Below, in pieces: positions 7,752-15,666 of a DNA stretch of 64,000 nt; positions within the stretch are counted from its first letter, which is position 1, and every line of letters begins with the position of its first letter. The notes under the pieces were generated by a model. That model worked only from the letters and a program-made list of their open reading frames with translations, ran no database searches and was not told the DNA's origin. Made by a program: the position numbers and the translations under genes. Origin of the DNA: Bacillota bacterium (GTDB lineage: Bacteria; Bacillota; Bacilli; Paenibacillales; NBRC-103111); the NCBI GenBank assembly GCA_023388055.1, contig JAEWGW010000027.1:356868-420867 (forward strand). Reading direction: 5' to 3'.

Positions 7752-9296
7752 ATGATGAGCAAATACAAAGCAATCAGCCTTCCCGCATGGGCTGCGGGGA
7801 TGATTGCCTTCATTATGGTTATAGGGCTGCTGTTCCCTCCGGCCGGAACACAAACCGCCTTTGCATCCTACTCTACAGGAGTGTATAAGGGGGCATATCA
7901 GAGCATGAATTTACGCAGTGCCCCCGGGCTTGACGCTAGTGTGGTTGTCCTCTTGTACAAGGATGAAGAAATTGAGATTACTGAAATCCACAATGTAGGC
8001 TCTCAAACCTGGGGCAAGGGGGATTTTAAAGGGAAAGAGTGCTGGGGGAGGGTTGATGGTGGTTTCCTGATTTATGTTAGAGCTCTGCCTGCCCCTGAGC
8101 CTGCTCCAACACCGAATACGGTGACACCTACGCCAGTGGCGGCAACCCCTACACCTACACCTGTAACACCTACTCCTTACGCATCAGCAGTTGCAACACC
8201 CACACCTGCCCAAACCGCTTCCCCAACACCGATTGTGACATCATCTCCTGCAAATCCTGTAACACCCGCTGTTTCCGCAACGCCCTCACCCGCTGTCGCC
8301 ACAGTGGCTCCTACCCCTGTATTAACCAAGCCTGGTCCATTCGATATTTATATGGATAAGTCTTCCTTTACAGCGGATGAAAGCATTACGCTGCGCTGGA
8401 ATACAGCGGCACAAGCAGCCTCCTACGGCATTACGGTTTCCAAAGCCCCCTATGGCAGTAGTAATGCGGTGCTTGAACGGGATGGTGTAACCGGTATTTC
8501 CTTAGATATAGGGAAACTACCGGCAGGAGAATACCGCTTCCAGATGGTTGCCCGCAATGCATCAGGGGAAGGCCCCTTGTCCAACCTGACTGCCTTTTCT
8601 GTAAAAGCCAGCTCCCGCACCGGGTATGTGGTGAACACCTTGGGGAACGGCTTGAAGCTGCGTCAGGAGCCCAGTCTCAGCGCTGCTTTTGTCACTGTGT
8701 TGCCGGAGGGGGCGGAAATCCTTGTAACAGGAGATAAAAACGGAATTTTTTATCCTGTGCAATGGGGTGGAAAATCAGGTTGGGCCAGTGGAGATTATGT
8801 CTCCTTCAATCGGCCTGCCCCCACACCTCCGCCTGCTTCGGTAGCAAATATCCGTACGAGTGCGCCGAGCGGAAACAACGGGTACTTTTATTCCGACCAA
8901 AATATTTTTTACCGGGTGCGGTTGGCGCCGCCATTTTCATACCAAGGCAGTCCCGTAAAAGGGAATTGCACCTGGTATGCCTGGGGCAGAGCCTATGAAA
9001 TTCTGCAAAAAAATCCCGGCAATTTTCTGAACGGTAATGCTTATCAATGGTGGGACAGCAATATCAAAGCCAACGGCTACAAATATGGCAGCACTCCCAA
9101 ACCTGGGGCAATAGCAGTGTGGCGAAGCGATCTTCCCGGCAGTGGAGGGTTCGGACACGTAGCCATTGTGGAGAAGGTGGACAACGGGAAGGTATATATA
9201 TCCGAGTCTATCTGGAGGAAACTCGCTTTTGGATATAAGGAAATCTACCGGACTGATTATCTCCGCGGTTATATCTACATTAACGAACCCAACTAA
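7752..9296 (+). CDS. Secreted SH3-CHAP peptidoglycan hydrolase-like protein
   Basis: About 514 residues. The order is: signal peptide (1-35), SH3-type repeat (~37-105), a Pro/Thr-rich linker with many TPTP units (~110-195), a fibronectin/Ig-like module (~200-285), a second SH3 domain (~287-345, LKLRQEPSLSAAFVTVL), then a CHAP amidase/peptidase domain (~375-505). The CHAP Cys lies in KGNCTWYAWGRA and the His in GGFGHVAIVEKV, so the catalytic pair is intact. GGGAGAGG at 7738-7745 suits starts at 7752 or 7755. It likely cleaves peptidoglycan in the cell wall; the SH3 domains and flexible linker are typical for wall attachment. It sits between stalk and SLH genes in one operon. Confidence 0.88.
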   Translation: MMSKYKAISLPAWAAGMIAFIMVIGLLFPPAGTQTAFASYSTGVYKGAYQSMNLRSAPGLDASVVVLLYKDEEIEITEIHNVGSQTWGKGDFKGKECWGRVDGGFLIYVRALPAPEPAPTPNTVTPTPVAATPTPTPVTPTPYASAVATPTPAQTASPTPIVTSSPANPVTPAVSATPSPAVATVAPTPVLTKPGPFDIYMDKSSFTADESITLRWNTAAQAASYGITVSKAPYGSSNAVLERDGVTGISLDIGKLPAGEYRFQMVARNASGEGPLSNLTAFSVKASSRTGYVVNTLGNGLKLRQEPSLSAAFVTVLPEGAEILVTGDKNGIFYPVQWGGKSGWASGDYVSFNRPAPTPPPASVANIRTSAPSGNNGYFYSDQNIFYRVRLAPPFSYQGSPVKGNCTWYAWGRAYEILQKNPGNFLNGNAYQWWDSNIKANGYKYGSTPKPGAIAVWRSDLPGSGGFGHVAIVEKVDNGKVYISESIWRKLAFGYKEIYRTDYLRGYIYINEPN

Positions 9297-9313
9297 TAAG
9301 AAGGGGCATGATT

Positions 9314-10066
9314 ATGCGCAAAATCCGTAGAGCAGCACTTATTACCGGCTTAGCAGGGGTATTGTTTTTGTCTGCGGTGCCATGTTTGGCTTATAATGAC
9401 ATCCATAATCAGGAGTTGCAGCAGGGTGTGGAGGAACTGTCCCAGTATGGCGTTATCAGCGGATATACGGATGGCTCCTTCAGGCCGGAGCAATCGGTTA
9501 CCCGTGCAGAATTTGCAAAAATGATTGTAGTAGCCAGCAATAATGAATTTTTGGCCTTTCAGGATACAGGCTTCGGGGATGTAGAAGCGGATAGCTGGGC
9601 CCTCAGCTATATTGGAGTAGCCAAGCAATTGGGAATTATTAATGGAACCGCTGCCGATTCTTTTGCGCCGCAGGGGAAGGTATCCCTAGAGCAAGCGGTC
9701 AAAATGACCGTCAGCGCACTTGGCTATGAACAGGAAGCCTCTCAGAAAGGAGGGTATCCCAGCGGGTATATTGCAGTAGCCCGTGAGTTGAAGTTGCTTG
9801 ATGATCAGCGGGTTATTGAAAACAAGCCTGCCTCTCGTGGTGACATAGCCGACCTGCTTTGTAAAGCCTTAGCTGTCCCCTACTATCACCTTTTCTCGGT
9901 AAACGGCTCAGTGGAACGGGACAAGGCTGAAGGAACACTGCGGGATGTACTCTTGCAGAAAAAAGAGCAGGATGCCTTCATTCTGTCTGATGATGAGCTC
10001 AATAATTTAGCCGAAGTGGTCTCTGAAGAGGCTCTGCCAGATTCTTCAGGGGAGCCTGCTGGCTAA
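9314..10066 (+). CDS. S-layer homology (SLH) domain protein
   Basis: About 250 residues, with a signal peptide (1-25, ending CLA|YND) followed by SLH domains: the first in HNQELQQGVEELSQYGV with SGYTDGSFRPEQSVTRAEF, the second in GDVEADSWALSYIGVAKQ, and a more degenerate third near residues 145-195. The tail is acidic (DDELNNLAEVVSEEALPD). SLH domains bind pyruvylated secondary wall polymer, so surface anchoring is expected. There is no other enzymatic domain, so it may be a small structural or adaptor surface protein. AAGGGG suits the ATG at 9314 better than the one at 9308. Only 17 nt separates it from the CHAP gene, and a terminator follows. Confidence 0.85.
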   Translation: MRKIRRAALITGLAGVLFLSAVPCLAYNDIHNQELQQGVEELSQYGVISGYTDGSFRPEQSVTRAEFAKMIVVASNNEFLAFQDTGFGDVEADSWALSYIGVAKQLGIINGTAADSFAPQGKVSLEQAVKMTVSALGYEQEASQKGGYPSGYIAVARELKLLDDQRVIENKPASRGDIADLLCKALAVPYYHLFSVNGSVERDKAEGTLRDVLLQKKEQDAFILSDDELNNLAEVVSEEALPDSSGEPAG

Positions 10067-10080
10067 TTCTGTACAAAATA

Positions 10081-10111
10081 CATGGGACTTTCTGGACAGT
10101 CCCATGCTTTT
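10081..10111 (+). terminator. Intrinsic terminator of the exported-protein operon
   Basis: CATGGGACT and AGTCCCATG form a 9-bp stem followed by CTTTT, 14 nt after the SLH gene stop. Confidence 0.7.
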
Positions 10112-10136
10112 GCAATAATGCGGCTAGGGGCCTTCT

Positions 10137-11066
10137 GTGGAATATGCTATAGTACAAGTAGAAAAGCATGATGGAAGGCAGGGATTGGTTTTGACCCTTT
10201 ACCCCGCAAATAAGCAGCTGACCGATTACCCGCAAATACAAGGGGAGTTCCCTTTCCTCCTGAGTATAAATGAGCTGACCCGCCCGTTTCCCGCCCACCG
10301 CCATGACTTTCTGGAGTGTTCGCTGGTGCTGGAGGGAGAAGGCTGGGAGGTGGTGAATGGCATCCGCCATGAGATGTCGCCGGGGACGTTTACTTTTTTG
10401 CTTCCGTTCCAGGTGCATGAGCTGGGAGTTGCCTCCGGTAAGGCGCTCCGTCTATATAACTGCATGTTTGACCGGGAGTGGCTGACCTTCGGCATGAATG
10501 GGGGAGGACTTCTGGGCAAGCTGCTGTTCCGGGAGGAAGGCGGGGCTGCTTTCGTCCAGCTGTCAGCTGAGGAGACGGCTGAGATCGCCGGGCTGTTCGG
10601 CAATATGGAGCGGGAGATAGAGGAGAATGGCAGATGGTCCAGGGAGATGGTCCGTCTGAAGCTGTCGGAGCTCCTGATCCGCTTCGACCGGTTCCGCGGC
10701 CCCCGGGGAATTATCCGGACCGGGGAGCTGCCGGAGCGCGGGTCCGTCTGGCCGGCTATCCGGCATATTCAGTACCACTACCGGGAGGAGCTGACCCTGG
10801 CAGGTCTGGCCAAGGAGTTTGGCTTCAGCATTCCTTATCTGAGCGCCGAGATCAAACGGAAAACCGGCATGAACTTTCTGGCGCTGCTGCATTCCATCCG
10901 GATTCAGCATGCCTGCGGTCTGCTTTTGTCCACCTCCCTCACCGGGATGGACATTGCCGTGGAGGCGGGTTTTAATTCGTATAAAGCCTTCATGCGCAAC
11001 TTCCGCGCCACCATGGGGATGACTCCGGGCGAGTACCGCCGGGAGAACCATGAATTCCGGGAGTAA
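10137..11066 (+). CDS. AraC-family transcriptional regulator
   Basis: About 309 residues: an N-terminal cupin-type ligand-binding domain (FPAHRHDFLECSLVLEGEGWEVVNG region, residues ~50-130) and a C-terminal AraC DNA-binding domain with two helix-turn-helices (~205-305; LTLAGLAKEFGFSIPYLS and TGMDIAVEAGFNSYKAFMRNF). This layout is typical for sugar-responsive regulators. The start is uncertain: the ATG at 10137 lacks a good ribosome site, and a TTG start near 10191 preceded by GGAAGG is also possible. No target gene lies next to it on the same strand, so its regulon is unknown. Confidence 0.88.
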   Translation: MEYAIVQVEKHDGRQGLVLTLYPANKQLTDYPQIQGEFPFLLSINELTRPFPAHRHDFLECSLVLEGEGWEVVNGIRHEMSPGTFTFLLPFQVHELGVASGKALRLYNCMFDREWLTFGMNGGGLLGKLLFREEGGAAFVQLSAEETAEIAGLFGNMEREIEENGRWSREMVRLKLSELLIRFDRFRGPRGIIRTGELPERGSVWPAIRHIQYHYREELTLAGLAKEFGFSIPYLSAEIKRKTGMNFLALLHSIRIQHACGLLLSTSLTGMDIAVEAGFNSYKAFMRNFRATMGMTPGEYRRENHEFRE

Positions 11067-11096
11067 GCCGGCAGTGTCCGCCAATAGCAGATGCTG

Positions 11097-11280
11097 TAAC
11101 GGAACTGAGCGACCGTTAGACGCCGAAAAGCAGAGATTTGCTGGTTTAACGGAACTCAAAGACGCTTAGCGGGCCTAAACCGTTTTGATACGGCGGATTC
11201 CCCCCTCTAAGCGCTTCTCAGTTCCGTAAGAAATTCAAATCCGTGATTTTGGGCCTGTAACGGCTTCTGAGTTCCGTTAG
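11097..11280. repeat. Intergenic palindromic repeat cluster, family A
   Basis: Four ~24-nt units: two in one orientation (TAACGGAACTGAGCGACC and a variant), then two reversed (ending GAGTTCCGTTAG or CAGTTCCGTAAG). Most units begin TAACGG or end CCGTTAG, so each is partly self-complementary and the whole cluster can fold back. The same family recurs at 44244-44427 and 61410-61543. No coding potential is seen here. Confidence 0.75.
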
Positions 11281-11352
11281 AACCAACCCTCGAGAATCGC
11301 CACCCCACAACGGCGCGGGAGCGTTAATTTTTGGAGCCCGCCCCCGCCCACA

Positions 11353-11386
11353 AAAAAGAAGCGGCACCGCGCCGCTTCTTTTTTCA
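11353..11386 (-). terminator. Intrinsic terminator
   Basis: GAAGCGGC and GCCGCTTC form a stem with A and T runs on both flanks. It lies just after the stop of the small minus-strand gene at 11394-11573. Confidence 0.8.
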
Positions 11387-11393
11387 ACTCCTG

Positions 11394-11573
11394 TTATTGA
11401 GCCGGTTCCCATTTGCACCGGATCGGAGAAACGATTGTGTTGTCCGCCTTCAATTCCTTGAAGGCCTTGTCCACTTCCTTGCGGTCCAGGCCCGTGGCTT
11501 TTTCCACTTCGCCTGCTGTAACCGGCTTGCCAGCGGCCTTCATGGCATCCAGCACTTGTTCCTTTGCACTCAT
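11394..11573 (-). CDS. Small winged-helix-like protein
   Basis: A 59-residue protein, MSAKEQVLDAMKAAGKPVTA at the start, with helix-turn-helix character (GEVEKATGLDRKEVDKAFKE) followed by a short strand and the Cys-containing end IRCKWEPAQ. AAAGGGGG lies 8 nt before the ATG at 11573, and a terminator follows immediately, so this is a real short monocistronic gene. It resembles the small MarR/ArsR-like winged-helix proteins sometimes annotated only as hypothetical or transcriptional regulator. Whether it binds DNA is not known. Confidence 0.8.
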   Translation of the reverse strand: MSAKEQVLDAMKAAGKPVTAGEVEKATGLDRKEVDKAFKELKADNTIVSPIRCKWEPAQ

Positions 11574-11666
11574 CGTAAGCACCCCCTTTCATGAAATCTC
11601 TTGCCGGGTGAACCCCTTCGCCGACCACCCTTCGCCGACCACCCATCGCCAGCCAACCGCAGGCCG

Positions 11667-13604
11667 CTACCGCTTCTCGGAAGACGCCCATAGGCGCTTC
11701 GAGGACTTGCGCTCCTTCTTCACCGCGTACATTTTGAAATCCGCCTGCTTCAGAAGCGAATCCACATCCTTCCCGTCGGAAGGATACAGGCTGATGCCGA
11801 TGCTTGCCTGAACATTAATTTCCCGGGCGCCCATCTGAATGCTTTTGCGCAGATGCTCCGAAATATTCTCCACCGCTGTCAGAGCCTCCTGCATGGTCCC
11901 GATGCCCGGCAGCAGCATGGCAAATTCGTCTCCGCCCAGCCGCGCGGCAGAGAGACCCGACCGGGTCAGCTCATTCATCCGCCTTCCCAGCTCCCGAAGC
12001 ACAATGTCCCCGTCCTCATGGCCGTAAGTGTCATTGATGAATTTCAGATCGTCCATATCGATGTAAATGACGGCGAATACTCCACCGGCGGCCTCGGCGG
12101 CTTCGATGGCCTTTTCCACCCGTTCATAGAACAGCTTCCGGTTGGACAATCCCGTCAGACTATCGTTATAGGCCAAAAAGCTGATATAATCCTCCGCTTT
12201 TTTGCGTTCTGTAATGTCATGAATAATGGAATAGATAATGGACCGTTTGCCGAAGGGAACGGCCGAGGAGTGGATCTCCACATCCCGGATATCCCCGTCG
12301 GCCAATTTATGCTTCATATGCAGCACGGCGCTTTGCTCCTGCACAATGTGGCGGGCCATGGCCACTCCCTCCTGGAGGCTGGTGCCGTCCAGCGCGGTCA
12401 GCTTCATGGACTCGAACTCCTTGAAGGAATAACCGTAGAATGCCAGCGCAGCGTTATTCACCGACAAAATTTGCAGGGACTCCGGGTCCACTAGGCACAT
12501 CACGGCGGAATGTTTGTCGAACATGGCCCGGAAACGCTCCTCACTCTCCCGAAGCTTCCGTTCGAATTCCTGATGGAAGCGGATTTCCTCCTGCAGCCGT
12601 CTCTTCACAGCGATATCCTGGCCGATCACCATAATGCCCAGCATATCCCCGGTGCTTCTATCCTTAATCCGGGAGAAGGAGAGGCGCAGCGGGATCATCC
12701 GTCCGGTGCTGCTCATGAGATTCACCTCCGCATACGCGGTGGTGTCGGAGGTATCCTGTCCGTGCACAATGGTATCGATGACATCCTTTTCCACACATAA
12801 ATCCCGCAAGGGCAGGTCGCTCAGCTCCTCATGGCTATATCCCAGAAGCCCCACCGTCCGGCGGTTGATCCGCTGAATCCGCCCCTCCGTCGAAAGCAGG
12901 AAGAAGGAGTCCATCATCTCCGTCAATATCTCGTCATAAAGCACATGCTCCGACAAGGAGAACAGCCCGTAACGGTGGTTGGCTGCCGTTACGCCCAGGA
13001 TCAGCGCCAGACTAAACAGCTGTCCTGCGGTGGACAAATCCGAATAACCCAAAACCGGCAGAATAAACTGGGAGACAAAATTGGCCACAAAGGTTAAGAC
13101 GGCACTGGCCAGCACCAGATTCAGCTGCTTGCTCTGGCGGCGGTTCCGGCTTTGCAGCCGCATGTGGAGGACAATGCCCAGCGCTGCCACCTGGTAAACC
13201 AGATCATAGCCGCTGTCCAGCCATTGGAACACCAGCCCGGTCATTCCGGAGGCGCCTGGTTCGGTATCTATCATGAATACCCGCATGTACAAGAGGACAA
13301 CCGGAACCACATAAAGCAGCACTTGGGGGAGCGGCTTCATAAACAAAGGATTCCGGGCAAAGCGCAGGGCGCTGTGGAGCACCAGTGCGCTGAACAAACA
13401 CCAGCCGACGGAGGACAGCTTAACCCAGAACACGGAATACTCCATATAAACAAAGGCATAAGCGAACGACCAGATAGCCAGACTCAGACAGGTCAACGCA
13501 AACAAAATGCTGACAGCGTTCCGTTTATATTTGGCAACCGGATAAATGCCGGCTAAGAGATACACCACAAACGCGGCGAGGGAGAAGATGGTATAGGTGG
13601 TCAT
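11667..13604 (-). CDS. Membrane diguanylate cyclase (7TM-PAS-PAS-GGDEF)
   Basis: A 645-residue protein that should make cyclic di-GMP. Residues 1-220 form a seven-helix membrane sensor of the histidine-kinase N-terminal 7TM type; two PAS domains follow (~225-345, ~355-475), then GGDEF (~480-640) with the intact active-site sequence ARLGGDEFAML. The product-inhibition I-site, RxxD five residues before GGDEF, reads RSGL here, so the Asp is lost and feedback inhibition is probably absent. The AGGAGG upstream of the ATG is about 15 nt away, longer than usual. It lies directly beyond an HD-GYP phosphodiesterase gene on the same strand. Confidence 0.9.
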   Translation of the reverse strand: MTTYTIFSLAAFVVYLLAGIYPVAKYKRNAVSILFALTCLSLAIWSFAYAFVYMEYSVFWVKLSSVGWCLFSALVLHSALRFARNPLFMKPLPQVLLYVVPVVLLYMRVFMIDTEPGASGMTGLVFQWLDSGYDLVYQVAALGIVLHMRLQSRNRRQSKQLNLVLASAVLTFVANFVSQFILPVLGYSDLSTAGQLFSLALILGVTAANHRYGLFSLSEHVLYDEILTEMMDSFFLLSTEGRIQRINRRTVGLLGYSHEELSDLPLRDLCVEKDVIDTIVHGQDTSDTTAYAEVNLMSSTGRMIPLRLSFSRIKDRSTGDMLGIMVIGQDIAVKRRLQEEIRFHQEFERKLRESEERFRAMFDKHSAVMCLVDPESLQILSVNNAALAFYGYSFKEFESMKLTALDGTSLQEGVAMARHIVQEQSAVLHMKHKLADGDIRDVEIHSSAVPFGKRSIIYSIIHDITERKKAEDYISFLAYNDSLTGLSNRKLFYERVEKAIEAAEAAGGVFAVIYIDMDDLKFINDTYGHEDGDIVLRELGRRMNELTRSGLSAARLGGDEFAMLLPGIGTMQEALTAVENISEHLRKSIQMGAREINVQASIGISLYPSDGKDVDSLLKQADFKMYAVKKERKSSKRLWASSEKR

Positions 13605-13626
13605 TAGGGAAATTTAAATCCTCCTC

Positions 13627-13680
13627 TAGGGCATGTTTTCAAACTCCGAGGGGAGTAGATTTTGGTGAAAACATGTCCTA
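13627..13680. repeat. 54-nt imperfect palindrome
   Basis: TAGGGCATGTTTTCA (13627-13641) pairs with TGAAAACATGTCCTA (13666-13680) with one G-T pair. A second small stem, CTCC/GGAG, lies in the loop. No T run follows on either strand, so it is not an ordinary terminator. It lies between the HD-GYP stop and the GGDEF gene start. Confidence 0.6.
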
Positions 13681-13689
13681 CGTGTTCCG

Positions 13690-15486
13690 TTACCCGGCCC
13701 CGTGGTTATCCTGATCCTGCCCGTCGGCCAGCAGCATCACGAATACCTGCACCACGCGGGCGTCGAACTGGGTGCCGGCCTGACGCTCCAGCTCCCGGAC
13801 AGCGTCCTCCGACGACATCACTTTTTTCCGGTAAGGCCGGACACTGGTCATCGCGTCATAAGCGTCGGCTGCGGATACGATTTTGGACAGGAGTCCGATT
13901 TCGCTGCCCGTAAGGCCGCGGGGATAACCGGTTCCATCCATCCGTTCGTGGTGCTCATGCACAATTTTGCGGCTGTTGTCCAGAAAATGCAGACCCTCCA
14001 GAAGCTTGTCCCCAATGGCGGGATGCCGCTTCATCATTTCGAACTCCTCGGGTCCGAAGCTGCCCTGGTTGTTCAGGATATGCTCGGGTATGCCGATTTT
14101 GCCGATGTCGTGAAGAATGCTGCCAAACCGGAGATCGTGAAGCTCCTGTCGGCTCAGATTCATGGCCCTTCCGATAGCCAGCGAATAGTCCATGACCCGT
14201 TCACAATGGCCCCGGGTATAGGCGTCCTTGACTTCAATAGCGTTAACCAGAGCCCGGACCGTTTCAAAATAACTGCTTTGGTTTTCCCGGAGGCTGTTCT
14301 CCAGCTCATGCTGGATGCGGCCCCGTTCCTCCAGCAGCTCCCGGATTTCGCCGGCCATCTGCTCCACTTTTCTGCCCAGCAGGGCAAATTCGTCATTGGA
14401 GCGGATATCCAGGCTTACCTCATAATCGCCTCGGGAGATTTTCTGGATACCGGAGGCAATGGACTGGATAGGCCTAGTGATGGCACGGGACCGGTAGAAG
14501 CCGTAGCTGCCGGCGATACAGGCTGCCGCGAGCACCAATATGGTAGATATAAGAAGATTCCTTAACAGGGATTGCCGAAGGCTGTCCTCGTTGTAGATAA
14601 TCTCGATCACGTTGATTTCATTGCTTCCTGCGGCATTCACCAGCCGGTAGGGAACATATTGGTGAATGGCCTTTTTTCCTCCGTATACAGCCGCTGTTTC
14701 CACTGTTTCCAAGGTATCCTTGGCCTGGGCAAAAGCAGGGAGATGCGTTTCCTCCACCCGGTAATTCAGCCCATTGCCGTCCTTCTTGTAGGAAACCCCC
14801 AGATAATCAAACAGGATGACCCGGTCGATAAACGGGTTTTCCTGGACGACAGCCGTTTCGAAGTTGTCGAAGGTGCTGGTTTTTAGCATGAGGAGGCGCG
14901 GGTCAATGAGGCTGCCCGTCTCAAAAATGTATTGGCCGTCCCCGGAGGGAAGATAGCAAAATTTGGTCAGATTGGACTCGTTCAAGGAGAGGCTGATCCG
15001 TGACCCGGCGAAGCCGCCCTCTTGCACCACACCGTCGAGATAGCGGGTAAAGTCGCTGTACGGCTTGAAGTTCAGCCCGATATCCCTGGGATTGGTGGAG
15101 GCAATAACCGTGTAGCTCCGGTCGATAATATACAGATCCATATCCGGCTTGTCCGCAATAAAGGGCTGCAAATCAAAGCCGATCCCGCCCGTGCTGGAAT
15201 AATGGCTGCGTACCGCCTCCAGTATGGGCCGTGCCTCCTCTTCCATGGGTCGCTCCACCAACAGGTTCATCCGGTCGGCGTCCGCCACGGTATTCCTGAT
15301 CCGCTCCTCAATCATCCTCCGGTTCTGCCTGAAGTTGTCCTCAAGCAGATGTTTCACAAAGAAAAACTGGAAGGCGCCCATCAGACCGGACATGAGGAGA
15401 ACGACGCTGAACAGCAGAAGTCCGAGCTTAAGCTTGAAGGGATAAAGAGATGGACGGCTCAGGGAAAGCATGGATGGGGGGATCAC
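13690..15486 (-). CDS. Membrane HD-GYP cyclic-di-GMP phosphodiesterase with sensor and HAMP
   Basis: About 598 residues: membrane helix ~17-40, a large extracellular Cache-like sensor (~41-310), a second helix (~313-333), HAMP (~335-390) and HD-GYP (~410-580). The catalytic HD is in SILHDIGKIGIPE and the GYP loop in DGTGYPRGLTG, both intact. HD-GYP proteins hydrolyse c-di-GMP. The GTG at 15486 is used as the start; an ATG at 15471 preceded at some distance by AGGTG is also possible. It is upstream of, and co-oriented with, the GGDEF gene, which suggests local opposing control of c-di-GMP (inference). Confidence 0.9.
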   Translation of the reverse strand: MIPPSMLSLSRPSLYPFKLKLGLLLFSVVLLMSGLMGAFQFFFVKHLLEDNFRQNRRMIEERIRNTVADADRMNLLVERPMEEEARPILEAVRSHYSSTGGIGFDLQPFIADKPDMDLYIIDRSYTVIASTNPRDIGLNFKPYSDFTRYLDGVVQEGGFAGSRISLSLNESNLTKFCYLPSGDGQYIFETGSLIDPRLLMLKTSTFDNFETAVVQENPFIDRVILFDYLGVSYKKDGNGLNYRVEETHLPAFAQAKDTLETVETAAVYGGKKAIHQYVPYRLVNAAGSNEINVIEIIYNEDSLRQSLLRNLLISTILVLAAACIAGSYGFYRSRAITRPIQSIASGIQKISRGDYEVSLDIRSNDEFALLGRKVEQMAGEIRELLEERGRIQHELENSLRENQSSYFETVRALVNAIEVKDAYTRGHCERVMDYSLAIGRAMNLSRQELHDLRFGSILHDIGKIGIPEHILNNQGSFGPEEFEMMKRHPAIGDKLLEGLHFLDNSRKIVHEHHERMDGTGYPRGLTGSEIGLLSKIVSAADAYDAMTSVRPYRKKVMSSEDAVRELERQAGTQFDARVVQVFVMLLADGQDQDNHGAG

Positions 15487-15606
15487 CTGCCAGAAGGTAG
15501 TAGATGGGGAGCTATATGAAACAGATATATATGTATTGTATATAGAATTCGGGAAAAAGGATATATCATCTATAAAAAATCAACCTGTTTTCTAAATTCC
15601 GCCTCA

Positions 15607-15621
15607 TTGTAAACACTTACA
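15607..15621 (+). promoter_or_regulatory. Candidate CcpA cre site
   Basis: TTGTAAACACTTACA fits the cre consensus (WTGNAANCGNWNNCW) except for A in place of the central G, and is largely palindromic. It is 46 bp before the start of the sugar-binding lipoprotein gene, as expected for carbon catabolite control of an ABC importer. Confidence 0.5.
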
Positions 15622-15666
15622 GGAAAAGGGATAATGACCGTATCAAAGCAAAAGGGGGATTTGTTT

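Noticed and set aside
11218..11691. Minus-strand frame overlapping the small winged-helix gene
   Set aside because: Crosses the terminator and repeats; the 59-residue gene in another frame has the ribosome site.
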